Shown here: positions 54,493 through 64,000 of the stretch, one piece after another
Position numbering within the stretch: the stretch's first letter is position 1
Layout: each line of letters begins with the position of its first letter
Source of the DNA: Flaveria trinervia
Lineage: Eukaryota; Streptophyta; Magnoliopsida; Asterales; Asteraceae
DNA: 64,000 nt
Direction of reading: 5' to 3'
NCBI GenBank assembly: GCA_025506515.1
Contig: CM046451.1
Span: 53,210,356-53,274,355 of the forward strand
Translations under genes and position numbers: made by a program
The notes under the pieces: generated by a model
Seen by the model: the letters and a program-made list of their open reading frames with translations, nothing else
What the model was told of the DNA's origin: nothing
The model's database searches: none

Positions 54493-55403
54493 GAAAAATC
54501 CATATCTTTCTGGTGGAATGCTAACTCTACCAGATCTGTGAACGTTTTATGTGTGACCTCTTAATCATCATCAACAACCTGTTGTTGATTACTGGTGTCA
54601 ACCAAACTATATCGGCTTGTGGATTTCGATCCTCATCAAATTTCAATGTTCTATACATTATTCCTTCCTTAAGGAACTTAGCTTCCAAGAACTCTGCCTT
54701 TCAAGCAATAAATACTTTTTCTTTTTTGGATCAAAGAAGTAGTATCCTATACATTCTTTGGGATATCCAACAAATATACACTTAGTGGATCGACTTTCCA
54801 ACTTGTTTTGGGTGTTTAGCTTAACATAAGCTTCACAACCCCATAGTTTTAAATATGATAGCACTCAAACTCTTGCATGCCATTTTTCAAAAGGTGTCGA
54901 ATCCACTTTCTTGGTCGGGGCCATATTCAAAATACGAGCCACAGAGAGCAATTCGAAACCCCAAAATGATAGAGGTAGTGAGCTTATAGCCATCATAGAT
55001 CGAACCATATCTAATAGGGTTCGGTTTCTCCTTTCAGACACACCATTATGTTGTGGTGTTTCGGGTGGAGTAAGTTGTGAGACGATCCCACAACCTCTTA
55101 GATGATCCTGAAAAGCCTCACTAAGATATTCACCACCTCTATCTAAACAAAGAACTTTGATAGTTTTATTGAGTTGAATTTCTACTTCATTCTTGAAGAT
55201 TTTGAACATCTCAAAAGCTTCATACTTATGTGTCATCAAGTACACATAACCATAGCGACTGTAATCGTCGGTAAAAGTAATGAAATATCTTTCACCATTT
55301 CTTGTCATTGTCTTATAAGGACCACATACATCGGAATGTATGATTCCCAGTAAGTCTTTTGCCCCTCGTAAGTACCACTAAAGGCCGACTTGTTCATCTT
55401 ACC
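54493..55403 (-). pseudogene. Integrase of element G
   Basis: Frame 55308-54865 has GERYFITFTDDYSRYGYVYL, the second catalytic Asp in LDRGGEYLSEAF, TPQHNGVSERRNRTLLDM with the Glu, and LPLSFWGFELLSVARILN. The first Asp (HSDVCGP) lies at about 55335 in another frame. Frame 54864-54658 gives the C-terminal extension (LWGCEAYVK, LESRSTKCIFVGYPKE). Frameshifts near 55310, 54866 and 54658 break it. All three catalytic residues are still encoded. Confidence 0.85.
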
Positions 55404-56883
55404 TTACAAACAAAATTCACACTTATCAAATGAACCATTTTCATTTGTTTTCAAAAGACCATTCTTTTGAAGTGTTTGAATTCTATTCTTGTTTATGTGA
55501 CCAAGAAGACAATGCCAAAGATAAGAATCACTTAAACCCATTTTAAGATCCTTGATATTTGTTTGGTATAAGGAATTGTTAAAGGATGAATCATCATGAA
55601 CCAATTCATAGATACCATTAAAAGGCATAGCCTTGAAATAAAATACATCATCCATACAAACATAAATACCATTGTAAAAAAACCTTAATTTATAACCACA
55701 TTGTTTTAAAAGAGAAAGAGAATTTATGGTCCTAGTCAAACTAGGAGCATACAAAATGTTGTTAAGAAGAACTTCCAAAACATTTGAAAGTTTCAAAATA
55801 TAGTCTCCTAGGGCTTCGACATCAACTTTTGCTCCGTTGCCCATGTAGAGACTTGTGTGTCCCTTCTTGAATTGCTTATTTCTTATGAACCCCTGCAACA
55901 AATTGCAAATGTGAGTTTCACATCCGGTATCCAATACCCATGTGTTTGAAGAAATAACATTTAAACCAATATGAATCATGAAAGTTGTACCTGAGGTTTG
56001 CCGAGCATCCCTCTTGTTTCTAAACTCTTTGAGATAGGTTGGACAATTCCTTTTCCAATGTCCTATCTCACCACACTCAAAGCATGGATCATTTTCCGTT
56101 ACCTTAGGCTTCTTAAGCTTAAGCTTTGGAGGTTCTGCTTTAGCCTTCCCTTTCCCTTTGCCTTTGATGTACCCCTTTCCTTTGGCAACATTTGCCTTGG
56201 GATCGGGGAATGGCCTTTTCTTATTTCCATCCTCATTGATCAAGAGAATAGGTAGAACCTTTTTACCCATCCCTACCTTGCCTGTTTTGAGCAATGCATG
56301 AAGCTCACTAATGCTCTTGTCCCACCCGTTCATATTGTAATTCATTATGAACGTCTCAAACTTTTTAGTTAGGCCATTAAGGATAAATCCGTGGCCAGCT
56401 CCTTTGAGATGGGGTAGTTAAGCCTCTTGAGACGATCAACGTGGCTTTTCATCTTAAGAACATAAGATGATACGATTGGGTTGCTTCCATGCGACACGCA
56501 TGAAGCGCTAGAACCGTTTGGAAGCGCTCTACCCTAGCTTGTTGAAGGAACATTTCTTTCAATTGGGTAATCATGTCATATGCCCCATGATGCTCCAAGT
56601 CCTTTTGGAGTTCAGGAATCATAGTTCCCAACATGAGGCATGAAACCTGCATGGATTCCTCAGTATACTGAATCCAATCGTTATAGGCCTCAACATCCTC
56701 GGGGTCGGGTTGGTTAAGAATGGGATCGTCGAAAACATAGGCCTTTTTTTCTAGCTTGAGAAAAATTCTCAAGTTTGGAAACCATTCCATAAAGTTGTTA
56801 TGGTTAAGACGATCCTTCTCTAAGATGGTTCTCAGCAATAAGGTATTGACGGTCGGGGTGGTAGCATTGTTGTTTGCGGCCAT
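55404..56883 (-). pseudogene. Gag and protease of element G
   Basis: The ATG at 56883 (MAANNNATTP) was chosen over one 8 codons upstream because it aligns with the start in H. Gag reads RTILEKDRLNHNNFMEWFPN, VSCLMLGTMIPELQKDLEHH, YDMITQLKEMFLQQARVERF. A frameshift near 56450-56345 precedes frame 56345-55404, with a CCHC knuckle (CFECGEIGHWKRNC), the protease WVLDTGCETHIC (Asp-Thr-Gly), and the zinc segment WHCLLGHINKNRI ... CEFC of integrase. Compared with H, the Gag lost some 50 codons to the broken stretch. Confidence 0.87.
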
Positions 56884-58333
56884 TTCAAAAAAATTTTCAA
56901 AGTTCATATTAGTATTTCTGAAAAATTACATTTTAATCATTAATACCCTTTTAAGTCTCATAGACAATTAATAATTAAAATCTAGAATCCAACGTTACAT
57001 TTAAATGATGGATAGGTGACATTTATCCCATTATTTAAATGAACAAGGTAGTCAACATTTGACAATTGCAACGTATTGCAACTTCTAGCCTTATGGGATC
57101 GGTTAAACATGTTATGTTTAGTTGGCATGTAATATCCCATCAACACCATTGTACGCATGCTTTGGTGACCCTATGCACATGGTTTCCAATTCAAGTCGTC
57201 CTACTTACACACACATGTGAGTTTACACATACAAGTGGTTAGGTGACCTTTATCCCACAAATACAATAAGCCCACCTCAAACACATAAGTTCCCTAAAAG
57301 TGATTAGGTGACCTTTATCCCACAAATATTCTCAAGTGATTCGAGTGTCGTGTAAAAGGATGGTGTTAAACTTGTTTCCAAAGGGATTTGAGTTTTCATT
57401 AATTCTAGTTTTGAAAACTCTATGTACCTTGTATTTGCGTGCTTTCAAATACATGGTACCCTATTTTGGTTCTATTATTAGTAAAAACTCCTTTTATTAA
57501 AATCATTAATCCTTTTAATTACCTTATATTACTCACTTAATGATTAAGAACCGTAAATTTTCAGCTTGTTTTGTTTGTTAATTAGTTTGTTATGGACATC
57601 CAAATATCAAACAACCATTATATAACAAACAACCAAACAAGCATAATCAAACAATCACAAATGCATAACCATAGCCACTAAGTTGACCACACTTGTTTGC
57701 TATCACAAGTGTTGTCATTTTGTCTTTCCTAAGGGTTAATCACAACATACAAGATAGGATCTTCAAAGACGCCCACTTGAAATTGCATCCAAATGCTTCA
57801 AGTCCTTCTCTTTGTGCCTTCCCTTTTGTGCTTCCAACTTATGCATCATCTTTTACAAAATTTATATCCTAATACAAATTTTCTGATAAAAGAAAATACA
57901 CCTAATCATCTATTACATCACCATTGAATGAATGAATAAATTACATCCAAATACAAGCACAAAAGAATTAAATTACAACCTATAATGAATTAAATCAACC
58001 AAAACAAACATTCATCCAAATCCAAAGCAACACAAGGTCAAGGCTAGGTTATGCACCAATATGAACCAACATATACAACATCCAAGAACCAAAATAAATC
58101 CCCATTTAACCCTAAATTTTCAGTCAACATAAACCAAGAATTTAGGGTTTTTGTCCAAACAAAATACAATCAACCATTTGACATCTATCTTTCAAGGTTT
58201 AATCAAAAGCATGTAAGATATAACTTTGAAGGACTGGGGATTCATAAAATCATCACAAAACAGACCCTATTAGGTTGTTAAAGTCCCATAAAACCAATTT
58301 TACAAGGACAAAAGAAGCTACTCATCCACATAT
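56884..58333 (-). other. 5' leader of element G
   Basis: 1.45 kb with no gene. Three copies of a TTAGGTGACCTTTATCCCAC motif occur at 57013-57030 (decayed), 57239-57258 and 57304-57323. The H leader has three in inverse orientation, that is, the same element orientation. Confidence 0.75.
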
Positions 58334-58349
58334 CCGGCTCTAGATGCCA
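58334..58349 (-). other. Primer-binding site-like sequence of element G
   Basis: The minus strand reads TGGCATCTAGAGCCGG next to the LTR. It resembles the tRNA(Met) site TGGTATCAGAGCC with one extra base and substitutions; H has TGGCATCAAGAGCCGG at the same place. Confidence 0.6.
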
Positions 58350-58350
58350 A

Positions 58351-59044
58351 GGTTGGTTTGTTGGACCATTATCAAAGTTGTTTAACCATTTAAACAAGAA
58401 AAATGCAGCGGAAACAAACCTTAATATTATGTTTTGTAAACTGAAAATTAAGGCATATTACCTAGCAACAACAAACCCAAGAACATAGTATCAAATACAT
58501 GTGAATCAACTAGCTATCAAGAAGAGATAACAACCAAAAGCAACACCCATAAAAACTACCTTTGTTGAGCTGTTGAAAAACGTGAAAATGATGAAGAGAA
58601 TGAGGTTCTTGAACGACCAAAACACCAAGGAGAGGTGTCCTCAAGCTTCCATACCCACAAGCATCAAGCAAAGACCATTTTTGCTTGGAATTCTACACCA
58701 AATGAACAAGAAGTTGCTGAAAAACCCTTTTTCAGCCGTGAATGTGTCTAGAGTTGAGAGAGTTTTTGTTCTTCTTGTGGTCTTTTGCTTATGAGAGAGA
58801 GAAGAAGATGGAGTGTGTGACTAATAAAGTGTGCTTGTTCCAAGAAACAAAAGGCACAAACCCCATCTAAAGGGGTGGCCGAAATATGGTGTTCAAATGG
58901 GGTTTCCCCCTAAAATTATTTTCATCCATTTTATGTAACTACTCACTAAATAAGTTGTATAATTAACCTGTTAATTATATAATTCAAACACTCTATTATT
59001 ATTAGATGTTATTTAGTCAACTTCAATAACATTACAAATAATAC
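58351..59044 (-). repeat. 5' LTR of element G, truncated by insertion of H
   Basis: 694 bp aligned to 52456-53150. The alignment ends exactly at the first base of H's LTR, so H is inserted here. The last five bases AATAC are the expected duplication of H. Confidence 0.85.
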
Positions 59045-59976
59045 TGTTGGATTCTATATGCCCAAGATACATAGAACATTGATGCGGTTAGTATGTCATG
59101 ATCCAAGTCGGGTTATACCCAATAACAAGCTTTGTAATCACCGACAATTATTCAATTGATGATATGATCATGCAATTAAATAATAACACCAAATTTAGAA
59201 AATGGGTTTTCAAAATAAGTTGCATGTGAGATGGAACAACTTATTAGGATATTTTGTTCAAGAATATTACTTAGTGTTATTTAAGTTAGTTAGATAACAT
59301 TAAGTAATAAAAGAGTTTATAAGTTATACATTTAAAAGTTAATTGTACAAACTTACAAGGGACTAATTTATAACATTGCTAGATTAAAATTTTGGGGGGA
59401 ACTTTGTCTAGAGGACAATTTTCGGCCGCCCCACCCTCTCCAATGAGAGGGTTTTACCTTCTTGAAAACAAAAGAACTTGGAACTAGTCCCACACTCAAC
59501 CATCTAATCTAACACACACTTGCAAAACAGAATTTTCGAGCCCCCTTCTCTCTCTCAAGGTTCCCGGTTTTTTAGCAACTTTTGAGAGGATTTGGAGTCA
59601 CTTTTGGTGTTCATCTCCCTAACAAGAAGAGGTGTTTGCATATTAGCTTGGGGTACACAAGCTTGACGGGTCCCTTCCTTGGAGCCTTGGCCGAATTTAA
59701 GCATCCTACATCCTTTCTTGGTCGACTTTAAGCTGCTTGAAAGGTAGTTATTCACAGCTCTATGTAGCTGTGATTTTATGTACATTTACATATGTTTCAT
59801 AGCTTGCTCATTCACATATAATGATCCTTTGATTTTGGCTTTGTTTATACATTTATATTGTCACCATAAGAACATGAAATTTCAGTTATATAATCATGTT
59901 TCTTAACTTACTTCCGCTGTGTTTTTCTGAATGTTTAAGAGGTTAAACTTTGGTTTTATGAACAACAAACCCAACA
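59045..59976 (+). repeat. 5' LTR of element H
   Basis: 932 bp, TGTTGGATTC...AACCCAACA. It is similar to the inverse of G's LTR, especially the first 300 bp (ATGCCCAAGA, GATCCAAGTCGGGT). The family lacks the palindromic-word blocks of the SIRE-like LTRs. Confidence 0.88.
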
Positions 59977-59977
59977 A

Positions 59978-59993
59978 TGGCATCAAGAGCCGG
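59978..59993 (+). other. Primer-binding site of element H
   Basis: TGGCATCAAGAGCCGG, one base after the LTR. It is close to the initiator-tRNA(Met) complement TGGTATCAGAGCC with one inserted A, and an alternative tRNA is possible. Confidence 0.65.
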
Positions 59994-61400
59994 TTATGTG
60001 GATAGCTTGCTTGTTCTTGTCCTTTAAAATTGTTTTTATGGGACTTTATAACCCTTTTAAGGGCTGCTATATTCTGTTATGTTGAATCCCCAAACTTTCA
60101 AGGTTATATTACACATGCTTGTGATTAAACCTTGAAAGATATGTATGTTGATATGTATGTTGTTTGGACAATATTTAAAACCCGAAATTTCAGTTTATGT
60201 TGGCTGAAATTTCGTGGGTTTTGAGGGGATTCATTGTTATATTTTGGATGATATGATGAATGTTTATATTGGTGCATAACCTAGCTTTTGGCCTTGTGTT
60301 GTTTGGATGATTGCAATGGTTGTTTTTGTTTATTCAATGGGGTTGTATGTTTATACATTTGTGCTTTGTTTAAAATGTAATTTATTTATTATTGGGTTGT
60401 AGTAAATAGATTAGGTGCATTTTCATTTTACTAGACATCTTGTATTAGGACTTTATATATTGTAATGTGAAGACATATGCATTGGAAGCACAAAGGAGAA
60501 ACATGGAGCATTTTGGATGCGGTTTCAAGTGGGAGGCTTTTGGAAGCTTTCTATGTGTTTTTGTTATGACCCTTAGGAATGCCTTTGGACCACACTTGTG
60601 ATGGCAAACAAGTGTGGACCAGTTTAGATGCTATGGTTATGCACATATGCTATGTTGTTTTCTTTAATTATTGTGGTTGATAGCATCTATGTGACATTTG
60701 CTTTAACAAACCTCTATATGATCTTAACAAACTTATCAAATGGTTCTTAATCATTAAAAGGTAATAAAAGGTTATTAAAATGATTTAATTACTTAAAGAT
60801 TAAAATGGGTTTTAATCAAAGGACCATAGGGTATCTTGTATTTGAAAGCATGCAAATACAATTACATAGAGTTTTCTAAAACTTTAAATATGAAATCTCT
60901 AATATTTTAAACGAGATCAACACCGTCCTTTTACACAACACTTGAGTCACTTGGGAACTCTTAGTGGGATAAAGGTCACCTAACCATTTTGAGGGAACTT
61001 GTGATTTGAGGTGAGAATGCCTTATTTGTGGGATAAAGGTCACCTTACCACTTATTTTGGCAAACTCACACGTAGATGTAAGTAGGGTAACTTGATTTGC
61101 AAACCATGTCAAATGGATCACCTACGATGTGGTTTCCAAATGGTGTTGATGGGATTAACATGCCGACTGTACATATGATGTTTCAAGTCAATCCCATATC
61201 TCTAGAAGTTGCAAATGGTTGCAATCGTCAATAGTTGACCACCTTATTAATTTAAATCGTGGGATAAAGGTCACCTAACCACAATTTAAATGAAATGTTG
61301 GATTGTAGATTTTAATATGAAAATGACCTTAAAAGGTATTAATTATTAAAAATTAACAATATCGAAAATACTAACATTGATCTTTGTTAATATTTTGTAG
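59994..61400 (+). other. 5' leader of element H
   Basis: 1.4 kb without a gene. It contains three near-identical copies of GTGGGATAAAGGTCACCTAA (60964-60983, 61028-61047, 61259-61278), the last 120 bp before gag. G has the counterpart motifs. Confidence 0.78.
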
Positions 61401-63563
61401 ATGGCCTCCAATAACCATGATAACAATGAAAATTCATCCGCGTCCGCCCAATCATTACGAGCGATTCTCCAAAAGGAACGTCTAAATCATAACAATTTCA
61501 TTGATTGGTATCGAAACTTGAGAATCGTTCTCAAGCAAGAGAGACGATCATATATTTTACACGACCTTATCCCCGATCAACCTTCCGAGGATGATGAGGA
61601 GGCCTATCACGATTGGCTTAAGTACACTGAGGACTCCGTCCAAGTGTCTTGTCTCATGCTGGTGAGCATGACTCCGGATCTCCAAAAGGAGTATGAACAT
61701 CACGCAGCTTACGACATGATAACCCAGCTGAAGGAAACGTTCCAACAGCAAGCGAGGGTTGAGCGCTTCGAAACGGTTCGAGCACTCCACACACGTCGTA
61801 TGGACGACAACCAATCGGTTTCATCTTATGTACTTAAGATGAAAAGCCACATTGACCGCCTCGAAAGGCTTAATTGTCCTGTCTCGAAGGAATTGGCCAC
61901 GGATTTGATCCTCAATGTCCTTACCAAGAAATTCGAGACATTCGTGTTGAACTATAACATGAATGCTTGGGACAAAAGCATTGGTGAACTTCACTCAATA
62001 CTCAAAACGGCCGAGGCGGCCATGGGTAAAAGAGTTTTACCCGTTCTCACCATCAATGAAGGTGGGAACAAGAGAAGGCCTCATCCTACACCTAAGGCAA
62101 AGGTTGCCAAGGGCAAGGGACTCGTATGGGGAAAAGGGAAAGGGGTGGTAAGGGTACCACCCAAACCACAAGAGAAGAAGCAAAAGGTTACTGCTAATGA
62201 CCCATGCTTCAAGTGTGGGGAGATTGGACATTTGGCAAGAAATTGTCCTGTCCATCTCCAAGAGTTGAAAGCAAAGAGGGATGTTAGGCAAACCTCAGGT
62301 ACAATATACATGATCCATATTGATTTAAACATGACATGCTCTAACACATGGGTATTAGATACCGGATGTGGAACTCACATTTGCAATTTGTTGCACGGGT
62401 TCAAAAGAAGTAGTGACTTCAAGAAAGGGGATGTTAGCCTCTACATGGGCAATGGGGCTAAAGTTCAAGTTGAAGCCCGTGAGGACTACATTTTGAATCT
62501 ACCAAATGGTTTGGAAGTAATTTTGAACAATGTTTTGTATGCTCCTAGTTTGACAAGGAATATTATTTCTATATTCCTACTAAAACAATTTGGATATGTA
62601 TTATCATTTGTTGGAAAAGGTATTCATGTTTCTTTAAATGATATGTTCTATTTTAAAGCTATTCCCATTAATGGTATTTATGAATTGGTTCATGAAAATA
62701 CTTTAAATAGGTCATTGTACCAAACTAGCACCAAGAAACTCAAGTTGGATTTGAGTGATACCTATCTTTGGCATTGTTGTCTTGGTCATATAAACAAGAA
62801 AAGAATTCTAACACTACAAAAGAATGGTCTTTTAAAAACAAGTGAATGTGATTCATTTGATGTGTGTGAGTCTTGTTTACAAGGTAAAATGACTAAGGCA
62901 CCCTTTAGTGGGACTAACGAAAAGGCAAAAGATTTGTTAGGAATCATACATTCGGATGTATGTGGTCCTTTTAAGCCTACGACTAGGAAAGGTGAAAGAT
63001 ACTTCATTACCTTTACCAACGATTATAGTCACTATGGGTATGTGTGCCCGCTAAGACACAAAGATGAAGGTTTTGAAATGTTCAAGATCTTTCAAAATGA
63101 GGTACAAAATCAACTCAACAAGTCTATTAAAGTTCTCCGCACCGATAGAGGAGGTGAATACCTAAGTGATGCTTTACAAGATCATCTTAGGAGTTGTGGG
63201 ATTGTCTCACAACTCACTCCACCTGGAACACCACAACATAATGGTGTGTCTGAGAGGAGGAATCGAACCTTATTGGATATGGTCCAATCTATGATGGCTA
63301 GAAGCACATTACCTCTATCATTTTGGGGTTTCGCTTTGCTCTCCACGGCCCGTATTCTAAATATGGCCCTAACCAAAAAGGTGGAAAAGACACCCTTTGA
63401 AATATGGCATGGAAGAGTTCCATCCCTATCATATTTATGGGTCTGGGGTTGTGAAGCTTATGTTAAGACTCCCACCCTAAACAAACTGGAACTCCGATCC
63501 ACCAAGTGCATCTTTACTGGATATCCTAGAGATTCTATGGATATTATTTCTATGATCCACTAG
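61401..63563 (+). CDS. Gag-protease-integrase polyprotein of element H (open 720 codons)
   Basis: This is the longest intact frame in the window. Gag spans residues 1 to about 250 (RLNHNNFIDWYRNLRIVLKQ, VSCLMLVSMTPDLQ, YVLKMKSHIDRLERL), with a CCHC knuckle CFKCGEIGHLARNC at about 269-282. The protease Asp-Thr-Gly is at about 320 (WVLDTGCGTHIC). The integrase zinc segment is WHCCLGHINKKRI ... CESC. The DDE triad is Asp 519 (HSDVCGP), Asp 582 (RTDRGGEY) and Glu 618 (NGVSERRN), with 35 residues between the last two. The frame ends early at about 63540, where GYPRDSM shifts by one base; intact relatives would read on into RT. The protein forms particles, matures itself and integrates cDNA. Confidence 0.9.
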   Translation: MASNNHDNNENSSASAQSLRAILQKERLNHNNFIDWYRNLRIVLKQERRSYILHDLIPDQPSEDDEEAYHDWLKYTEDSVQVSCLMLVSMTPDLQKEYEHHAAYDMITQLKETFQQQARVERFETVRALHTRRMDDNQSVSSYVLKMKSHIDRLERLNCPVSKELATDLILNVLTKKFETFVLNYNMNAWDKSIGELHSILKTAEAAMGKRVLPVLTINEGGNKRRPHPTPKAKVAKGKGLVWGKGKGVVRVPPKPQEKKQKVTANDPCFKCGEIGHLARNCPVHLQELKAKRDVRQTSGTIYMIHIDLNMTCSNTWVLDTGCGTHICNLLHGFKRSSDFKKGDVSLYMGNGAKVQVEAREDYILNLPNGLEVILNNVLYAPSLTRNIISIFLLKQFGYVLSFVGKGIHVSLNDMFYFKAIPINGIYELVHENTLNRSLYQTSTKKLKLDLSDTYLWHCCLGHINKKRILTLQKNGLLKTSECDSFDVCESCLQGKMTKAPFSGTNEKAKDLLGIIHSDVCGPFKPTTRKGERYFITFTNDYSHYGYVCPLRHKDEGFEMFKIFQNEVQNQLNKSIKVLRTDRGGEYLSDALQDHLRSCGIVSQLTPPGTPQHNGVSERRNRTLLDMVQSMMARSTLPLSFWGFALLSTARILNMALTKKVEKTPFEIWHGRVPSLSYLWVWGCEAYVKTPTLNKLELRSTKCIFTGYPRDSMDIISMIH

Positions 63564-64000
63564 AACAAAAGGTGTTTGTTCCCAGAAAGGGTGAGTTCTT
63601 AGAAGCAAAGTTCCTTATGGAAGGAATAGTAGTAGAATAGTGGATCTTGAGGAGGATCAAGAACCACAACCCGATGCACGTTTGGTTGAAATTAGCACTC
63701 AACATGAGGATGTTGAAGATGATCAAGTGGTTGATCAATACACACAAAACGCTTGCAGAAGTGGTAGAACTAGTAATCCACCTGAAAGATACGGATTTTT
63801 CATGGATGGATGCTATGTGGTAGATTCAGATGAACCAACCACATACCATGATGCAGTGTCCAATTCGGATTGTGACAAATGGCTCGAGGCCATGAGCGTT
63901 GAGATGCAATCCATGCATGACAATCAAGTATGGGACTTGGTTGTACCACCTCTTAACTCCAAAGTAGTTGGAAGCAAGTGGGTTTTCAAGAAGAAAACCG
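63564..64000 (+). pseudogene. Integrase C-terminus and RT start of element H, frameshifted, cut by window end
   Basis: After the stop at 63563 the homologous reading continues in other frames: DPLEQKVFVPRKGEFLEAKF near 63557-63615, then from 63634 an open frame to the window end with an acidic hinge, NPPERYGFFMDGCYVVDSDE, and the RT start KWLEAMSVEMQSMHDNQVWDL and SKWVFKKKT. Two single-base shifts (near 63540 and 63625) would explain the break. The catalytic RT region lies beyond 64000. Confidence 0.8.

Larger units (their letters stand above)
52456..59044 (-). mobile_element. Element G: TNT1-94-like Copia retrotransposon, RNase H-deleted, 5' LTR cut by H
   Basis: The minus-strand interior (gag, protease, integrase, RT) lies between a 913-bp 3' LTR (52456-53368) and a partial 5' LTR (58351-59044). 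The 5' LTR stops at ATAATAC where element H begins; the homologous point in the 3' LTR continues ATAATACTTATG. The left flank ACAAA (52451-52455) is the expected duplication, with the other copy outside the window. RNase H is missing. The family has no third ORF. Confidence 0.88.
59045..64000 (+). mobile_element. Element H: TNT1-94-like Copia retrotransposon, 5' part
   Basis: The 5' LTR, primer site, long leader, one open Gag-PR-IN frame and the start of RT are present; the element runs off the right edge. It is the same family as G but in opposite orientation, and it is inserted in G's 5' LTR, giving a head-to-head inverted pair. Confidence 0.9.

Overview
The window is plant nuclear DNA made entirely of nested LTR retrotransposons; I see no host gene, tRNA or rRNA gene. 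Initiator-tRNA(Met)-type primer sites, Ty1/Copia pol order (gag, protease, integrase, RT, RNase H), one Ty3/Gypsy fragment, AT-rich spacers and heavily methyl-decayed reading frames fit pericentromeric or intergenic DNA of a large-genome eudicot. The long third reading frame after pol in several elements points to SIRE/Maximus-type Copia. A composite (lettuce-like) host is a weak guess from general resemblance only.

Layout. (1) Element A, minus strand, 4-12885, is a complete-ended SIRE-like Copia element (TSD AAAGG, left copy cut by the window edge). It sits in the RNase H end of a different plus-strand SIRE-like element, F (12886 to about 19325). (2) F runs into E1 (about 19341-20868), an RNase H-to-third-ORF fragment of another Copia family, which breaks at a 7-bp microhomology into the 3' end of a Gypsy element, D (20869-21690 plus a roughly 2.1 kb LTR). 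(3) D's LTR is split by element C (23269-49921, TSD GAAAG). C in turn carries element B inside its RNase H gene (30024-43539, TSD AGCAC, same family as A) and an 815-bp solo LTR inside its own 3' LTR (48744-49558, TSD CATAG). (4) D's LTR ends at 50446 and E2, a near copy of E1, continues to 52455. (5) E2 is interrupted by G, a minus-strand TNT1-94-like Copia element (52456-59044). G's 5' LTR is cut by H, a plus-strand relative that starts at 59045 and runs off the window. The nesting order is E > D > C > B (four levels) and E > G > H.

How the parts work. Each Copia element has the usual cycle parts: LTR promoter, tRNA primer site, Gag with CCHC knuckles, aspartic protease, DDE integrase, RT/RNase H and a polypurine tract. 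A, B, C, E and F add a long untranslated spacer and a third ORF between pol and the 3' LTR. Almost all coding regions are broken. A has lost RT, B has lost the integrase core, C has lost protease and integrase catalytic residues, and G has lost RNase H. H keeps a 720-codon open Gag-PR-IN frame.

The most interesting signals lie outside the standard domains. The third ORFs begin directly after a branch-point/3' splice-acceptor-like sequence in every family, and A and B also carry a matching second intron candidate of about 145 bp. Each SIRE-like family has its own short palindromic word repeated in LTR, leader or pol-to-third-ORF spacer. A and B share an array of 19-bp hairpins with a constant loop, a pair of 35-bp repeats 75 bp apart, and an internal polypurine tract. 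G and H share a three-copy GGTCACC-core motif in their leaders. All coordinates and alignments were made by eye.
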